Source: G963663735 sp963663735
Lineage (GTDB): Bacteria > Acidobacteriota > UBA6911 > RPQK01 > JAPXNP01
Assembly: GCA_963663735.2 (NCBI GenBank)
Contig: CAXXHN010000001.1
Coordinates: 992,001-1,056,000 of the forward strand
DNA length: 64,000 nt
Direction: 5' to 3'
Positions 26,444 to 35,618 of this stretch are shown here, piece by piece; positions within the stretch are counted from its first letter, which is position 1, and each line of letters begins with the position of its first letter. The notes below the pieces were generated by a model. That model worked only from the letters and a program-made list of their open reading frames with translations, did not search any database and was not told the origin of the DNA. The translations under genes and the position numbers were made by a program.

Positions 26444-27955
26444 TTATTTAGAAACTGTCAAGCCACGCATCTTTCCGGGATCCTGTTTCCCCGCCAGGAA
26501 GCTGGAGAACAGGCCGATTGTCACTGTTGTAAAAATCCCCACAAAAGCGTAGGCGTAAAAATGAATAATATCCCTGACCAGGAATACCACAATCGCACTT
26601 ACAATTGCACCTGTTACAGCTCCAAAGCCATTGGCCCTCCTGAATACTACTCCTAAAATGAAAAGTCCGGATATTGTCCCTCCAAACAGTCCAATAATGT
26701 TGAGGTAAGCCTCAAGGGCGGAGCGGAGATCTGCTGAGGCAACTGCCAGGGCTGCCCCGACTCCGATAGCTCCTGTCAGCAAAGTCAGGAGTCGGGCTAA
26801 CAGGAGATTGGTTTTATCAGTTGAATCGGGTTTAAGGCGTTTATAGAAATCGGTAACCAGTGCAGTTGCGACGCTGTTCATGCTGCTTGATGCGGAAGAC
26901 TGGGCGGCGGCAAACAGCCCTGCTACAATCAGCCCGGCAACTCCGACCGGCATTTCATGGACAATGAAGAAAGGGAATATGGCGTCATTGGTTATCCCGT
27001 CCACTAACCTCCCGGGATTGAATTTATAAAAAATGAACAGCGCTGTGCCGATAGCAAAAAATACGGCCTGGGCGGGCATTGAAATCAGGGCGTTGAGCCA
27101 GATTGCCCTGGCAGCAGTCTTCTCATCTTTGGTAGTAATGTAACGCTGAACCACATCCTGGCTGGCGGTATACGAGAACATGTTATGGAACAGGCTGCCC
27201 AGGAGAATAGTCCAGGCGGATCCGGTCAACAGGTCCCAGGACCAGTCAGTGTTCTCGAAAAACTTTCCATTTTCAACACCAATCCTGATCATTTCCGCGC
27301 TGCTCATGTCGAGGCGGTAAAGGATCAGCACCAAGCTGAAAACAGCTCCGCCCACGAGGACCAGCGTCTGTACCACATCTGTCCAGATTACAGCTTCGAT
27401 TCCCCCCATCATAGTGTAGATAATGCATAGCACCCCCATCACCAGGATACTTGTATTCAGGTTGATACTGCTGACCGTGGAAAGGGCCAGGGCCGGGAGA
27501 TAAAGCACTATCGCGATTCGGCCAGTCTGAAAAAAAACGAACAATCCGCTGGCAACCATGCGGGCTGCCAGGTTAAACCTTTTTTCCAGGTATTCATAGG
27601 CGGATGTAATATTCAACCTGCGGTAAAAAGGCAGAAAAACATAAATAACTATGGGGGTTATCAGTATGTAGGAGTTAGCCAGGAACAGGTACCAGTCGGC
27701 GCCGTAAGCCATTGCCGGGACAGCCATGAAGGTAATGGAGCTGAGCATTGTCGCAAAAATGCTGAAACCAGCAGCCCACCAGGGAATCCTCTGCCCTCCC
27801 CTGAAAAAATCATCTGTATTTTTATTGTGTCTTGAGCACCACGCGCCGATCCCCACCATCAGGAGAAGATAAATGGAAAGCACACTGTAATTAATCAATC
27901 CGAAGTCAGCCTCAGGAGCCATCTGGATCAACGAGGTATCAAGGGACAATAACAT
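26444..27955 (-). CDS. Sodium:solute symporter (SSS family), probable sialic acid importer
   Basis: A 503-residue inner-membrane protein with about 13 hydrophobic helices. It has the SSS family features: NTDDFFRGGQRIPWWAAGFSIFATMLSSITFM near the N-terminus, GGIEAVIWTDVVQ in the middle, and a Ser-rich helix AAQSSASSSMNSVATALVTDFY that forms the sodium site. It couples sodium entry to uptake of a sugar, amino acid or sialic acid. Placement directly upstream of N-acetylneuraminate lyase on the same strand points to sialic acid, as in SiaT-type SSS transporters; the substrate is inferred from context only. The ATG at 27955 has no strong binding site; an ATG at 27922 is possible. Confidence 0.9.
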   Translation of the reverse strand: MLLSLDTSLIQMAPEADFGLINYSVLSIYLLLMVGIGAWCSRHNKNTDDFFRGGQRIPWWAAGFSIFATMLSSITFMAVPAMAYGADWYLFLANSYILITPIVIYVFLPFYRRLNITSAYEYLEKRFNLAARMVASGLFVFFQTGRIAIVLYLPALALSTVSSINLNTSILVMGVLCIIYTMMGGIEAVIWTDVVQTLVLVGGAVFSLVLILYRLDMSSAEMIRIGVENGKFFENTDWSWDLLTGSAWTILLGSLFHNMFSYTASQDVVQRYITTKDEKTAARAIWLNALISMPAQAVFFAIGTALFIFYKFNPGRLVDGITNDAIFPFFIVHEMPVGVAGLIVAGLFAAAQSSASSSMNSVATALVTDFYKRLKPDSTDKTNLLLARLLTLLTGAIGVGAALAVASADLRSALEAYLNIIGLFGGTISGLFILGVVFRRANGFGAVTGAIVSAIVVFLVRDIIHFYAYAFVGIFTTVTIGLFSSFLAGKQDPGKMRGLTVSK

Positions 27956-28082
27956 CCGGTTATGATAAGGGTTTACAAAACGCGGATAAAGACCAAATTG
28001 ATTTAATAGTCAAGATTTGCTGATGGAGAAGCTTTCAGATCCCTAATGAAAGCTGAATGTTTCCGGCTATACCGGGAGCCGG

Positions 28083-29021
28083 TCAAAAATTCAGGATCTC
28101 CTCCAGGGTTCCCTGCGGTCCCAGGCTTTCCAGCCAGAAAATTTCAGTTTTCTTGGCAAAATTTCGGAGATATCTGCCGAAGTTCAAAGTCTGGGTTAAA
28201 TGCTGGTCAATAATCTGCTTTTTATCTTCGATGGTAAGACCGGCATCAGCCAGGTCAACATGTATAAGGGGCTTGGGATGGTTGAGAGGCTGCTCCCATT
28301 CCGAAGCATCCTCAGGCCAGCCGGGCTGGTGCTTTTCCCAATGAATCAGGTAGCCGAGATGGGCCTTGAAATCAGGAAGGTCCGGATTAAGCTGAATCAG
28401 GGCCTGGGATACAAATTTACATAGAGACCAGTGGTCACCGTGAGTATCAGTGGGCCGTGGAGTCACTACAATAGTAGGATTGAAATCCTTGATGATACTT
28501 ACAAAATCTCCAAGACATCCCGTCCTGTTGTAGGGGCTTCCGGGGTTGTAGGCAAAAGTGTACTCCACCGGCACCTTGTCGGAATGGGTGTTTGGACTCA
28601 TTTGGGGTTCAACAGAACTCCAGAGCTCGCCACCGCCACCGTCAGGATAACCCATGTAAATCACATCGTCAGGAGTAAGTCCCATTAATTTTATACCGGA
28701 TATGGATTCGTCATGGCGCACGATTCCAAAATCAATCATGTCGAAATCACCATCTCCGTCCCGGTCAACGGCCTTTTCAGGGTATCTCTCTTCCAGGGCC
28801 TCCCTGGCACTTGTATTGGCGTCTCCGCAGGTAAACAAAACTATTTTTACCTTGTCACCCCGTCTGAGGGACCTGGCAACCAGTCCAGGGGAGGAGAGAG
28901 CCTCATCATCCGGATGCGGGGCAAAAATCAGAATTCGTTCAGTTCCCTGGTCAGAGGCTGTAGCCGGAAGGGACTGGGCAAATCCCAATAGAAAAAACAG
29001 TAAAGTAAACTCTCTTCTCAT
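28083..29021 (-). CDS. Exported PIG-L/LmbE family deacetylase
   Basis: A 312-residue zinc-dependent N-deacetylase of the PIG-L superfamily with a signal peptide (residues 1-22). The zinc and catalytic motif HPDDE is at residues 36-40 and the second histidine motif THGDH is near residue 195. The family deacetylates GlcNAc-containing substrates or other acylated sugars. A DRDGDGDFDMIDFG insertion near residue 85 looks like a calcium-binding loop. AAGGGG precedes the ATG. Being exported, it probably removes acetyl groups from HexNAc in the glycans attacked by the neighbouring glycosidases. Confidence 0.9.
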   Translation of the reverse strand: MRREFTLLFFLLGFAQSLPATASDQGTERILIFAPHPDDEALSSPGLVARSLRRGDKVKIVLFTCGDANTSAREALEERYPEKAVDRDGDGDFDMIDFGIVRHDESISGIKLMGLTPDDVIYMGYPDGGGGELWSSVEPQMSPNTHSDKVPVEYTFAYNPGSPYNRTGCLGDFVSIIKDFNPTIVVTPRPTDTHGDHWSLCKFVSQALIQLNPDLPDFKAHLGYLIHWEKHQPGWPEDASEWEQPLNHPKPLIHVDLADAGLTIEDKKQIIDQHLTQTLNFGRYLRNFAKKTEIFWLESLGPQGTLEEILNF

Positions 29022-29323
29022 ATATGATCATCCCCTTATCAGTTCAGCCTTGTAACTCATTAATTTTCAGCTATATATTTCAATGTCGATTATATACCCG
29101 GGTTCTTATTAGTCCTACAATAATATTTGAACCCGTTTTAAAAAATTGGTTCAGCCCGAATTGCGAAATTAGTCCCTGAGGCAGGCTGCCCCGAAGACCT
29201 TGTTGAATCTATTAAGGATTGAGAGCAAGCCTTGCTTCTTCATCCGGAAATCAACAGAATGTAGAATGTGCAAACAGAATCAACCAGTAACTTTCGCCCT
29301 TGCGGAGCTATGGAATTTCAATA
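29022..29323. other. Divergent promoter region between PIG-L and glf
   Basis: A 302-base gap between divergent genes. It is AT-rich around 29060-29150, suitable for promoters, but I could not pick a convincing pair of hexamers and see no other feature. Confidence 0.4.
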
Positions 29324-30457
29324 ATGTCTACAAAAAATAGAAAGGTTTTGTGCGTGGGTGCCGGCTTAACCGGCTCAGTTATCGCCCGGGAACTGGCTGA
29401 CCACGGCCTCCCGGTTACAGTCATTGATGAGCGGGAACATATTGCGGGCAACTGTTGGTGCCAAAGGAATCCCCATACAGGAATTCTGGTGCATGCATAC
29501 GGCCCCCATATTTTTCATACAAGTGACGAAAAAATCTGGGAATATGTCAACCGCTATGCCGAATTCAGGCCTTATCTCCACCGGGTTAAGGCGTCAATTG
29601 AAGGCCGGATATGTTCACTACCCATTAATCTTCTTACCATCAACCAGTTTTTCGACAAGAGCTTCACCCCGTTAGAAGCACAAAAATTCCTGGAAAATGT
29701 ACTGGCAGAGCCTGGCATCACCGCGCCTGTTTCCCTGGAAGATCAAGCACTCAGATCTGTGGGGAGGGATCTCTATGAAGCCTTTTTCAAGGGATATACC
29801 ATTAAACAGTGGGGAATGCACCCCAGGGACCTGCCAGCATCCATCCTGAAGCGGCTGCCTGTTCGGTTCAGCTTTGACGATAATTATTTCTCAGATGCCT
29901 ACCAGGGAATTCCAACAAAAGGATACACCGAACTCGTGCAGAATATCTTAAGCAGCAGCAACATTCAGCTGAAGCTGAACACCCGGTATAAAAGCAACGA
30001 TGTTGAAAAATATAACCACGTATTTTATTCAGGCAGGATAGACCGTTATTTTGATTACAAATTCGGTCAACTTCCCTACAGGACCCTCAAATTTGAACAC
30101 TTTTATCCAGCTGAACACCTGGATGGAGATTTTCAGGGCTGTGCTCAAATGAATTTCTGCGATAAAGAGGTTCCCTACACCAGGATTATTGAGCACAAAC
30201 ATTTAGCTCCCTGGGAAAAACATGAGAACACTATCACTACCAGGGAGTTCAGCCAGGCCTGCGGACAAAATGACATCCCCTTCTATCCGGTGTTGCATGC
30301 AGGAGGCAGCGACATTCTTGATCAGTATATTGCTGAATCAAAAAAACAAATCCGCACAACGTTTGTCGGAAGACTTGGAACACACCAGTATCTTGACATG
30401 GATGTTGCGGTTTCCAGGGCACTTCTCGAGGCGCACAGGTTTCTAAAGACTCTATGA
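29324..30457 (+). CDS. glf: UDP-galactopyranose mutase
   Basis: A 377-residue flavoenzyme that converts UDP-galactopyranose to UDP-galactofuranose for envelope polysaccharides. The N-terminal FAD motif is VLCVGAGLTGSVIARELA, followed by the Glf signature HIAGNCW and HAYGPHIFHTSD. KGYTIKQWGMHPRDLPASILKRLPVR and DNYFSDAYQGIPTKGYTEL are the substrate-binding regions; the end (RLGTHQYLDMDVAV) is also typical. Length is normal. An in-frame TTG lies eight codons upstream, but ATG 29324 starts at the natural place. It suggests that the organism makes a galactofuranose-containing glycan. Confidence 0.95.
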   Translation: MSTKNRKVLCVGAGLTGSVIARELADHGLPVTVIDEREHIAGNCWCQRNPHTGILVHAYGPHIFHTSDEKIWEYVNRYAEFRPYLHRVKASIEGRICSLPINLLTINQFFDKSFTPLEAQKFLENVLAEPGITAPVSLEDQALRSVGRDLYEAFFKGYTIKQWGMHPRDLPASILKRLPVRFSFDDNYFSDAYQGIPTKGYTELVQNILSSSNIQLKLNTRYKSNDVEKYNHVFYSGRIDRYFDYKFGQLPYRTLKFEHFYPAEHLDGDFQGCAQMNFCDKEVPYTRIIEHKHLAPWEKHENTITTREFSQACGQNDIPFYPVLHAGGSDILDQYIAESKKQIRTTFVGRLGTHQYLDMDVAVSRALLEAHRFLKTL

Positions 30458-30598
30458 AAGATTGACAAAAGACGTTACCAAGGGCTGGCAAGCAACAGCG
30501 GCCAGGAATTTTCCTCCGGATTTAATCCGGAATGATTATTTAAATATATTATAATCGTTGCAATAGACATAAACCTTGCATGGAATGGATTTAAGACT

Positions 30599-31666
30599 AT
30601 GAAAAATAAGCCGGACAGTTCAGAACGGAGGCAGTTTTTAAAGAATGCAGCAGCCGCAGCCGGATTTGCGGCCCTGGCCGGGACAACAGGTTTGCGATGG
30701 GTTCACGGCGCCTCGCTTGAACCGGGATGCGTGGCAGTGACCTCGGGCGAGGACAGGGTTGACAATATTTTTCGTGCTCTAAAATATATAAAGGACGATA
30801 TCCACGATTCCATAGGCGGCAGGCGGGTCATCATCAAGCCGAACAACGTATCAGTTACCAGGCAACTGGCCGCGACCCATGTAGAATGTCTCGAAGGCAC
30901 ACTGGAGTTTTTAAAATCCATTGGGATAAAAAAGGCAGTTATTGCTGAGTCACCTGCTCCTGGAACAGCCATGCAGGGATATGAAAATTTCGGCTATTTG
31001 GCTCTACAGAAAAAATATGACATAGAGTTTATGGATCTGGATGATCAAGGTTACGAGATCATGTTCCTTTTTGACCAGAAATCTTTTCAGCCCATTCCTA
31101 TCAGGCTCTCCAATGTTCTGCTGGACAGGGACAGGAATTTTATTATTTCAGCAGCTATGCTGAAAACCCACGATCGAGTTGTCAGCACTCTTTCTTTGAA
31201 AAACATTGTTTTCGCGGCCACGCTCAAGGATAAGGGTTATACCTGGGATAAGAATCGCAAACCTGGATCCCAGAGTGACAAACCCAAAGCCCACGGTTCA
31301 GGATACCGTGCCACTAATTTCAATATTTTCACCATGGCCGCCAGGCTCCACCCCGACCTGTCGGTAATTGACGGCTACCAGGGTATGGAGGGGAACGGCC
31401 CTACCGGAGGCGATCCCGTAGAACACCGGGTGGCTGCAGCCAGTACAGACTGGCTGGCCGCGGACCGGGTTGGGCTGGAATTAATGGGCATTGATTTTTC
31501 CAAGGTAGGATACCTGAATTACTGTGCCAGGGCCGGTTATGGAAAGAGTAACCTTGATGAGATCAGAATCCTGGGGGAATCTATCTCGGATCACTGGAAG
31601 TCCTATCGCCTGCACGACAAAGTCGAAGAGCAGTTGATTTGGCAGAAGGAAGCGATTGTAAGCTAG
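30599..31666 (+). CDS. Tat-exported DUF362 domain protein
   Basis: A 355-residue protein with a twin-arginine signal (SSERRQFLKN, Arg10-Arg11, then AAAAAGFAALAG). The body is a DUF362 domain: VIIKPNNVS near residue 80, an LKTH motif near 197 and LSLKNIVFA soon after, then SVIDGYQGMEGNGPTGGDP. DUF362 proteins often carry iron-sulfur clusters, but no CxxCxxC cluster is visible here, so this is the cluster-free type. Function is not established for the family. It lies 140 bases after glf and 80 bases before the hydrolase-sialidase gene on the same strand. Confidence 0.88.
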   Translation: MKNKPDSSERRQFLKNAAAAAGFAALAGTTGLRWVHGASLEPGCVAVTSGEDRVDNIFRALKYIKDDIHDSIGGRRVIIKPNNVSVTRQLAATHVECLEGTLEFLKSIGIKKAVIAESPAPGTAMQGYENFGYLALQKKYDIEFMDLDDQGYEIMFLFDQKSFQPIPIRLSNVLLDRDRNFIISAAMLKTHDRVVSTLSLKNIVFAATLKDKGYTWDKNRKPGSQSDKPKAHGSGYRATNFNIFTMAARLHPDLSVIDGYQGMEGNGPTGGDPVEHRVAAASTDWLAADRVGLELMGIDFSKVGYLNYCARAGYGKSNLDEIRILGESISDHWKSYRLHDKVEEQLIWQKEAIVS

Positions 31667-31747
31667 ATCGCCTATTTTGTTTGTCAAATAAAAATCCAGA
31701 TGAAGACAACCGCCAAACTGTACATAGCATCGGGAAGAACCTGTTCC

Positions 31748-33661
31748 ATGTTTTGGAAGGCCTTACTGTTACTGCTCATATTGGGATGTACAGTGCAGGC
31801 ACCAATATCCACCGGCAATCCTCCATCAGTGCAGCATGGCAGAGTGTCTCTTTCCACAGGCGGGCACCTCTCTTATTACATTCGCCCCGGCACTGAAAAT
31901 TCTCTGGTATTGATTCCCGGCAGTTGGGGCGACCACCATGTATACGATGAAATGCTGGCTGAACTGGACGCCTCACTACAGGTTGTCATCATTGAATTGC
32001 GGGGACACGGTGAATCCTGGCCGCCGACTCTTGACGCTTCGATAGAAAACTTCGCCGACGATGTTCTCCTGGTGACGGAGAACTTGAAGCTGCATAGTTT
32101 TTTCGTGGGAGGGCACAGCATCGGCGGAATGATCGCCATCGAGCTGGCAGGCCGTCGGCCATCGGATATCAAGGGGATAATTCCCATTGAAGGGTGGACT
32201 CATCATGAGGTGCAGCGCGAAGCCTTCGGGCAGATAAACGGCACGACCCTTTCCCCTGAGCAGGAAGCCAAACGTCTTGCTGCCCGGGAGCGGGTTCTCT
32301 CCAGGCTCAGCGACCAGCAGATTTCGGCCTTTGGTTCTGCCTGGAGGAGATGGGACGGACTTCCAATCCTTGAATCAACCGGTGTACCGGTTCTGGAATT
32401 ATGGGGTGACCGGGGACATGAAGCTCCCAGCCGCGAGGTTATGCGCATTCCCGACAGGCCTAACATCAACCTTCACTGGTTAAAAGAGGCCTCTCACCCG
32501 TTGCTTATTGAGTGCCCCGGAGAGATCGCCGAGCAAATAAACAAATTCATCGCTGCTGTTGATTCAGGCTCTGACCTGCCGTTCGATTCCTCCCTCATGT
32601 TTGAGGTGCCTGCCTTGAAAATTGGTGAAAAAAATGCGGATTTCAGCCAATTGCCTCGATTGCCGCTGGAGATTGTTACTATTTACCGAGGTATTGAGGG
32701 TGAATCAGGTTTTAATATGCACCCCTACCTTACTCATTTTGAAGGTCGTTTTTACGCCATGTGGAGCAGCAACAGCGTCCGGGACCTGCAGTCGGGTCAA
32801 CATGTCCGTTATTCCACCAGCAAAGACGGTATGGAATGGTCCGAAGCCCGCATGTTAATGCCCCGGGAAGACAAGGAGGAAATGCGTTATTTTGCTCGGG
32901 GATTCTGGCTGCGCGACGGACAGCTTATTGCCCTGGCGGCATATGACGAAGCGGTTCGCCCCCTTTTCGGTCCCGGCCTGGAACTGCGCGGCTATGAATG
33001 GAACCCGGAAACCATGGATTGGAAAAAGCCGATTGTCATAGCTGATGACACGATCAACAATTTTCCGCCGAAGCTTCTCCCCTCCAACGAATGGATGATG
33101 TCGCGCCGGGATCACCGCATGAATAAGTCGATGTTAATTGGGGGTGTCTCTTCACCGCAGGAGTGGAAGGAATACCCCATTTCCATACCCGAGGATGGTG
33201 CGTCACTGGATGAGCCTTTCTGGTGGCAGCTTCCTGATGGGTCGCTAAGCGCCGTGTTTCGTGACGGATCGAAGTCGGGTAGGCTTTACCGCTCTTTTAG
33301 CCGGGATAAAGGCAAAAGCTGGACAATTCCGCTTAGGACCAATTACCCGGATGCATGCGCCAAATTTAATGTACTGCGACTTAGTGACGGCCGTTATGCA
33401 CTGGTGTCCAATCCTAATACCAACGGCAAAAGGGTTCCCCTATGCCTGGCTCTTTCGGACGATGGAATCATATTCGACCGCATGTTCATTCTCCGCGATA
33501 CCCCAACCATTTACCGTTATGCCGGTAAAGATCCCGGTTATGCTGGTTATCACTATCCACAGCTTTTAGAGTGTGGCAGGAACCTCTACGTAATCCATGC
33601 AGAAAATATGGAAGATATCGTTCTCCTGCGGGTCTCTATGGCAGATCTTGAAGGGCATTAA
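31748..33661 (+). CDS. Lipoprotein fusion of alpha/beta hydrolase and sialidase-like beta-propeller
   Basis: A 637-residue lipoprotein (MFWKALLLLLILGC, lipobox Cys14). Residues about 35-275 are an alpha/beta hydrolase with the triad Ser124 (GGHSIGG), Asp221 (LWGDRGH) and His250 (EASHPLL). Residues about 310-637 are a BNR/sialidase-type propeller: NMHPYLTHFEGRFYAMWSS, a VRYSTSKDGMEWS and an SFSRDKGKSWT Asp-box, and FRDGSKSGR. The classic FRIP motif of neuraminidases is not present, so sialidase activity is likely but not proved. A plausible joint job is de-esterifying and then cleaving a capped glycan, for example O-acetylated sialic acid. An in-frame ATG at 31700 would add 16 residues; GGAAG before 31748 and the lipobox favour the latter. 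Confidence 0.82.
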   Translation: MFWKALLLLLILGCTVQAPISTGNPPSVQHGRVSLSTGGHLSYYIRPGTENSLVLIPGSWGDHHVYDEMLAELDASLQVVIIELRGHGESWPPTLDASIENFADDVLLVTENLKLHSFFVGGHSIGGMIAIELAGRRPSDIKGIIPIEGWTHHEVQREAFGQINGTTLSPEQEAKRLAARERVLSRLSDQQISAFGSAWRRWDGLPILESTGVPVLELWGDRGHEAPSREVMRIPDRPNINLHWLKEASHPLLIECPGEIAEQINKFIAAVDSGSDLPFDSSLMFEVPALKIGEKNADFSQLPRLPLEIVTIYRGIEGESGFNMHPYLTHFEGRFYAMWSSNSVRDLQSGQHVRYSTSKDGMEWSEARMLMPREDKEEMRYFARGFWLRDGQLIALAAYDEAVRPLFGPGLELRGYEWNPETMDWKKPIVIADDTINNFPPKLLPSNEWMMSRRDHRMNKSMLIGGVSSPQEWKEYPISIPEDGASLDEPFWWQLPDGSLSAVFRDGSKSGRLYRSFSRDKGKSWTIPLRTNYPDACAKFNVLRLSDGRYALVSNPNTNGKRVPLCLALSDDGIIFDRMFILRDTPTIYRYAGKDPGYAGYHYPQLLECGRNLYVIHAENMEDIVLLRVSMADLEGH

Positions 33662-34044
33662 CCTGGACTTTGGTCCTAAATCAAAACAGCCTGGATTTTA
33701 TATTTTTTTAATAATAGTTAAAAAAATAACTGATCTTCTTGTTTATCTGTAAATATTCACTTCGGCTCGACACTTATAACTGTCCGGGATTACAAAGTCC
33801 CAAATCATCAGGGGAGGACAGTCATGGTCAGGGAGTGTGGGTTAGGCAATGCACAATACCGGAGATTCCTATTGGGTGTTAAGCAGCTTTGTATCCTGGG
33901 CAGGTTATAAACTGTTGGCTCAGGTTGTTCAGCTGGAAAATTCTATTACTCACCTCCGAATTCCCGGATTCAGGCCTGCCTTAAGAAAGAATCCTTTAAT
34001 TCCTGATTGCAAAATCAATGAATCCGAAGAATAATACTTACATC
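33662..34044. other. Gap with short frames only
   Basis: AT-rich sequence near 33690-33760 could carry a promoter for the following unit. At 33824-33910 a 28-codon frame (MVRECGLGNAQYRRFLLG...) has a strong AGGGGAGGA eight bases... upstream of its ATG, but its product resembles nothing I know; a 61-codon frame overlaps it. Neither is supported beyond the binding site. Confidence 0.4.
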
Positions 34045-35064
34045 ATGTATAAAACAATAAGTTTACTCATAATTATTGTTCTGGCTGCAGCATGCAGCAC
34101 ACCGGACCCGATCGAACCGACCCTGGCCGGCCCCTACCTGGACCAGCCTGATCCTGGCAACCGCCTGGAGCTGTTCGCCCCGGGTATAGTATCTGACGGC
34201 CTCCATAACCGGGATATTGCCATAACCCCTGACGGGCGGGAGATATACACTACTGTCAGTACCGCCAACAACGCCTACAGCAAGATATTCGTACATGAAT
34301 TGAAAAACGGAGTGTGGCAGGAGGCCAGGATTGCGCCGTTCTGTTCAGGATTCAAGTACCAGGATATCGAGCCTGTTTTATCCGCTGACGGCACACGGAT
34401 ATTTTTTGTTTCCAACCGTCCTGATCCGGAACAGGGCCGTAATGCCCAAAACTGGGACATCTGGGCTGCCGACCGGGAGGGCGACAGCTGGAGTGAACCC
34501 TATAACCTGGGGTCTCCGGTCAACTCTGACTCTGATGAATATTTTCCGAGTGTTACCAGGGAAGGAACCATCTATTTCACCCGCCTGGAAAAGGACCCCA
34601 GGGCTAATTATATCTTCCGCTGCCGCAAGGAAAACGGCATTTACCAGGAAGCGGAAAAGCTGGATGAAAATGTAAACTGCGGGCAGGCCAGGTTTAACGC
34701 ATTTATATCCCCTGATGAGAGTTTCATTATTGTGCCCTCAATCGGCAGAGAGGATTCCCTGGGCGGAGCGGACTACTATATCGTTTTCAGAGACGAAAAC
34801 GACCAGTGGAGCAGCCCGGTTAATATGGGTGAAAAAATCAATTCCGCAACCGGCCAGGAGTGGAGTTCCAGCCTTTCTCCGGACGGAAAATTCCTGTTTT
34901 TCATGAAAACCCTCCTTAATCCAGAATTTGACGATTTGCCTGTGAACAGGACGGGATTTCAGCAGATTGTCTCCTCGCCTGAAAATGGAGATTCCGACAT
35001 CTACTGGATCAGCTCCAGTATTATTGAAGAACTAAGAAGTGATATTTTTCAGCTCCCCAGATGA
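34045..35064 (+). CDS. Lipoprotein with TolB-like (PD40) beta-propeller
   Basis: A 339-residue lipoprotein: MYKTISLLIIIVLAAAC with lipobox Cys17. The mature part consists of WD40-like PD40 repeats: AITPDGREIYTTVS, PVLSADGTRIFFVSNRP, YFPSVTREGTIYFTR, AFISPDESFIIVPS and SSLSPDGKFLFFMK, five blades as in TolB C-terminal propellers. Such proteins bind partners in the envelope; no catalytic site is apparent. An in-frame ATG nine codons upstream (34018) is possible; neither start has a strong binding site. It ends 44 bases before comD and may be the first gene of that unit. Confidence 0.82.
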   Translation: MYKTISLLIIIVLAAACSTPDPIEPTLAGPYLDQPDPGNRLELFAPGIVSDGLHNRDIAITPDGREIYTTVSTANNAYSKIFVHELKNGVWQEARIAPFCSGFKYQDIEPVLSADGTRIFFVSNRPDPEQGRNAQNWDIWAADREGDSWSEPYNLGSPVNSDSDEYFPSVTREGTIYFTRLEKDPRANYIFRCRKENGIYQEAEKLDENVNCGQARFNAFISPDESFIIVPSIGREDSLGGADYYIVFRDENDQWSSPVNMGEKINSATGQEWSSSLSPDGKFLFFMKTLLNPEFDDLPVNRTGFQQIVSSPENGDSDIYWISSSIIEELRSDIFQLPR

Positions 35065-35108
35065 CACTCCAATTCAAACAATACAAATAATATTTATGCT
35101 GATTTAAT

Positions 35109-35618
35109 ATGAAACCCTCTGAGTTACTCTACCAAAAGCTAAAAGATGCCGGTCTTAACTTTTTTGTGAGCGTCCCCTGTAAGCTTTTAGATGGCTTGAT
35201 CCCACTTATCGAACAAGATAAAGAGATCATATATACACCTGTCACCAGGGAAGAGGAAGGTTTAGGGATTTTAGCCGGGGCATCTCTGGCTGGCAAACGC
35301 CCGGCAATCCTTATGCAGAACTCGGGACTGGGAAATTCCATAAATGCTGTTTGTTCGTTGACTAACTATTACGGACTCCCGGTGGTATTCATCATCAGTC
35401 ACAGGGGAACCAAAGGAGAAATTATTGATGCTCAGCGTCCAATGGGATCTGTAACAAAAAAGCTGCTGGAAACCGCTGATATTCCATACTATGAGATCAA
35501 CTCTCCGGATGACCTCCATTTGCTTGGTAAATCAATAGACAAGGGTTTCAAAAACAGTCTATCGATTGCATTTCTTTTTCCGCACAGTTTCTGGAAAGAG
35601 ACCGGAGAAGATGAATGA
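35109..35618 (+). CDS. comD: Sulfopyruvate/phosphonopyruvate decarboxylase, alpha (PYR) subunit
   Basis: A 169-residue ThDP-enzyme PYR domain, the same length as archaeal ComD. Family sequences: FFVSVPCKLLDGLI, TREEEGLGILAGASLAGKRPAILMQNSGLGNSINAV, FIISHRG and DAQRPMGSVTKKLLE. A glutamate in the TREEEGLG stretch (48-50) should activate the ThDP aminopyrimidine. With ComE it decarboxylates 3-sulfopyruvate to sulfoacetaldehyde, or 3-phosphonopyruvate to phosphonoacetaldehyde; the single-chain phosphonopyruvate decarboxylases are homologous, so the substrate is open. Its stop overlaps the comE start by four bases (ATGA), indicating translational coupling of the two subunits. Confidence 0.88.
   Translation: MKPSELLYQKLKDAGLNFFVSVPCKLLDGLIPLIEQDKEIIYTPVTREEEGLGILAGASLAGKRPAILMQNSGLGNSINAVCSLTNYYGLPVVFIISHRGTKGEIIDAQRPMGSVTKKLLETADIPYYEINSPDDLHLLGKSIDKGFKNSLSIAFLFPHSFWKETGEDE

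Noticed and set aside
33824..34034. 28- and 61-codon frames before the PD40 lipoprotein
   Set aside because: One has a good binding site, but the frames overlap, resemble nothing and run into the next gene.
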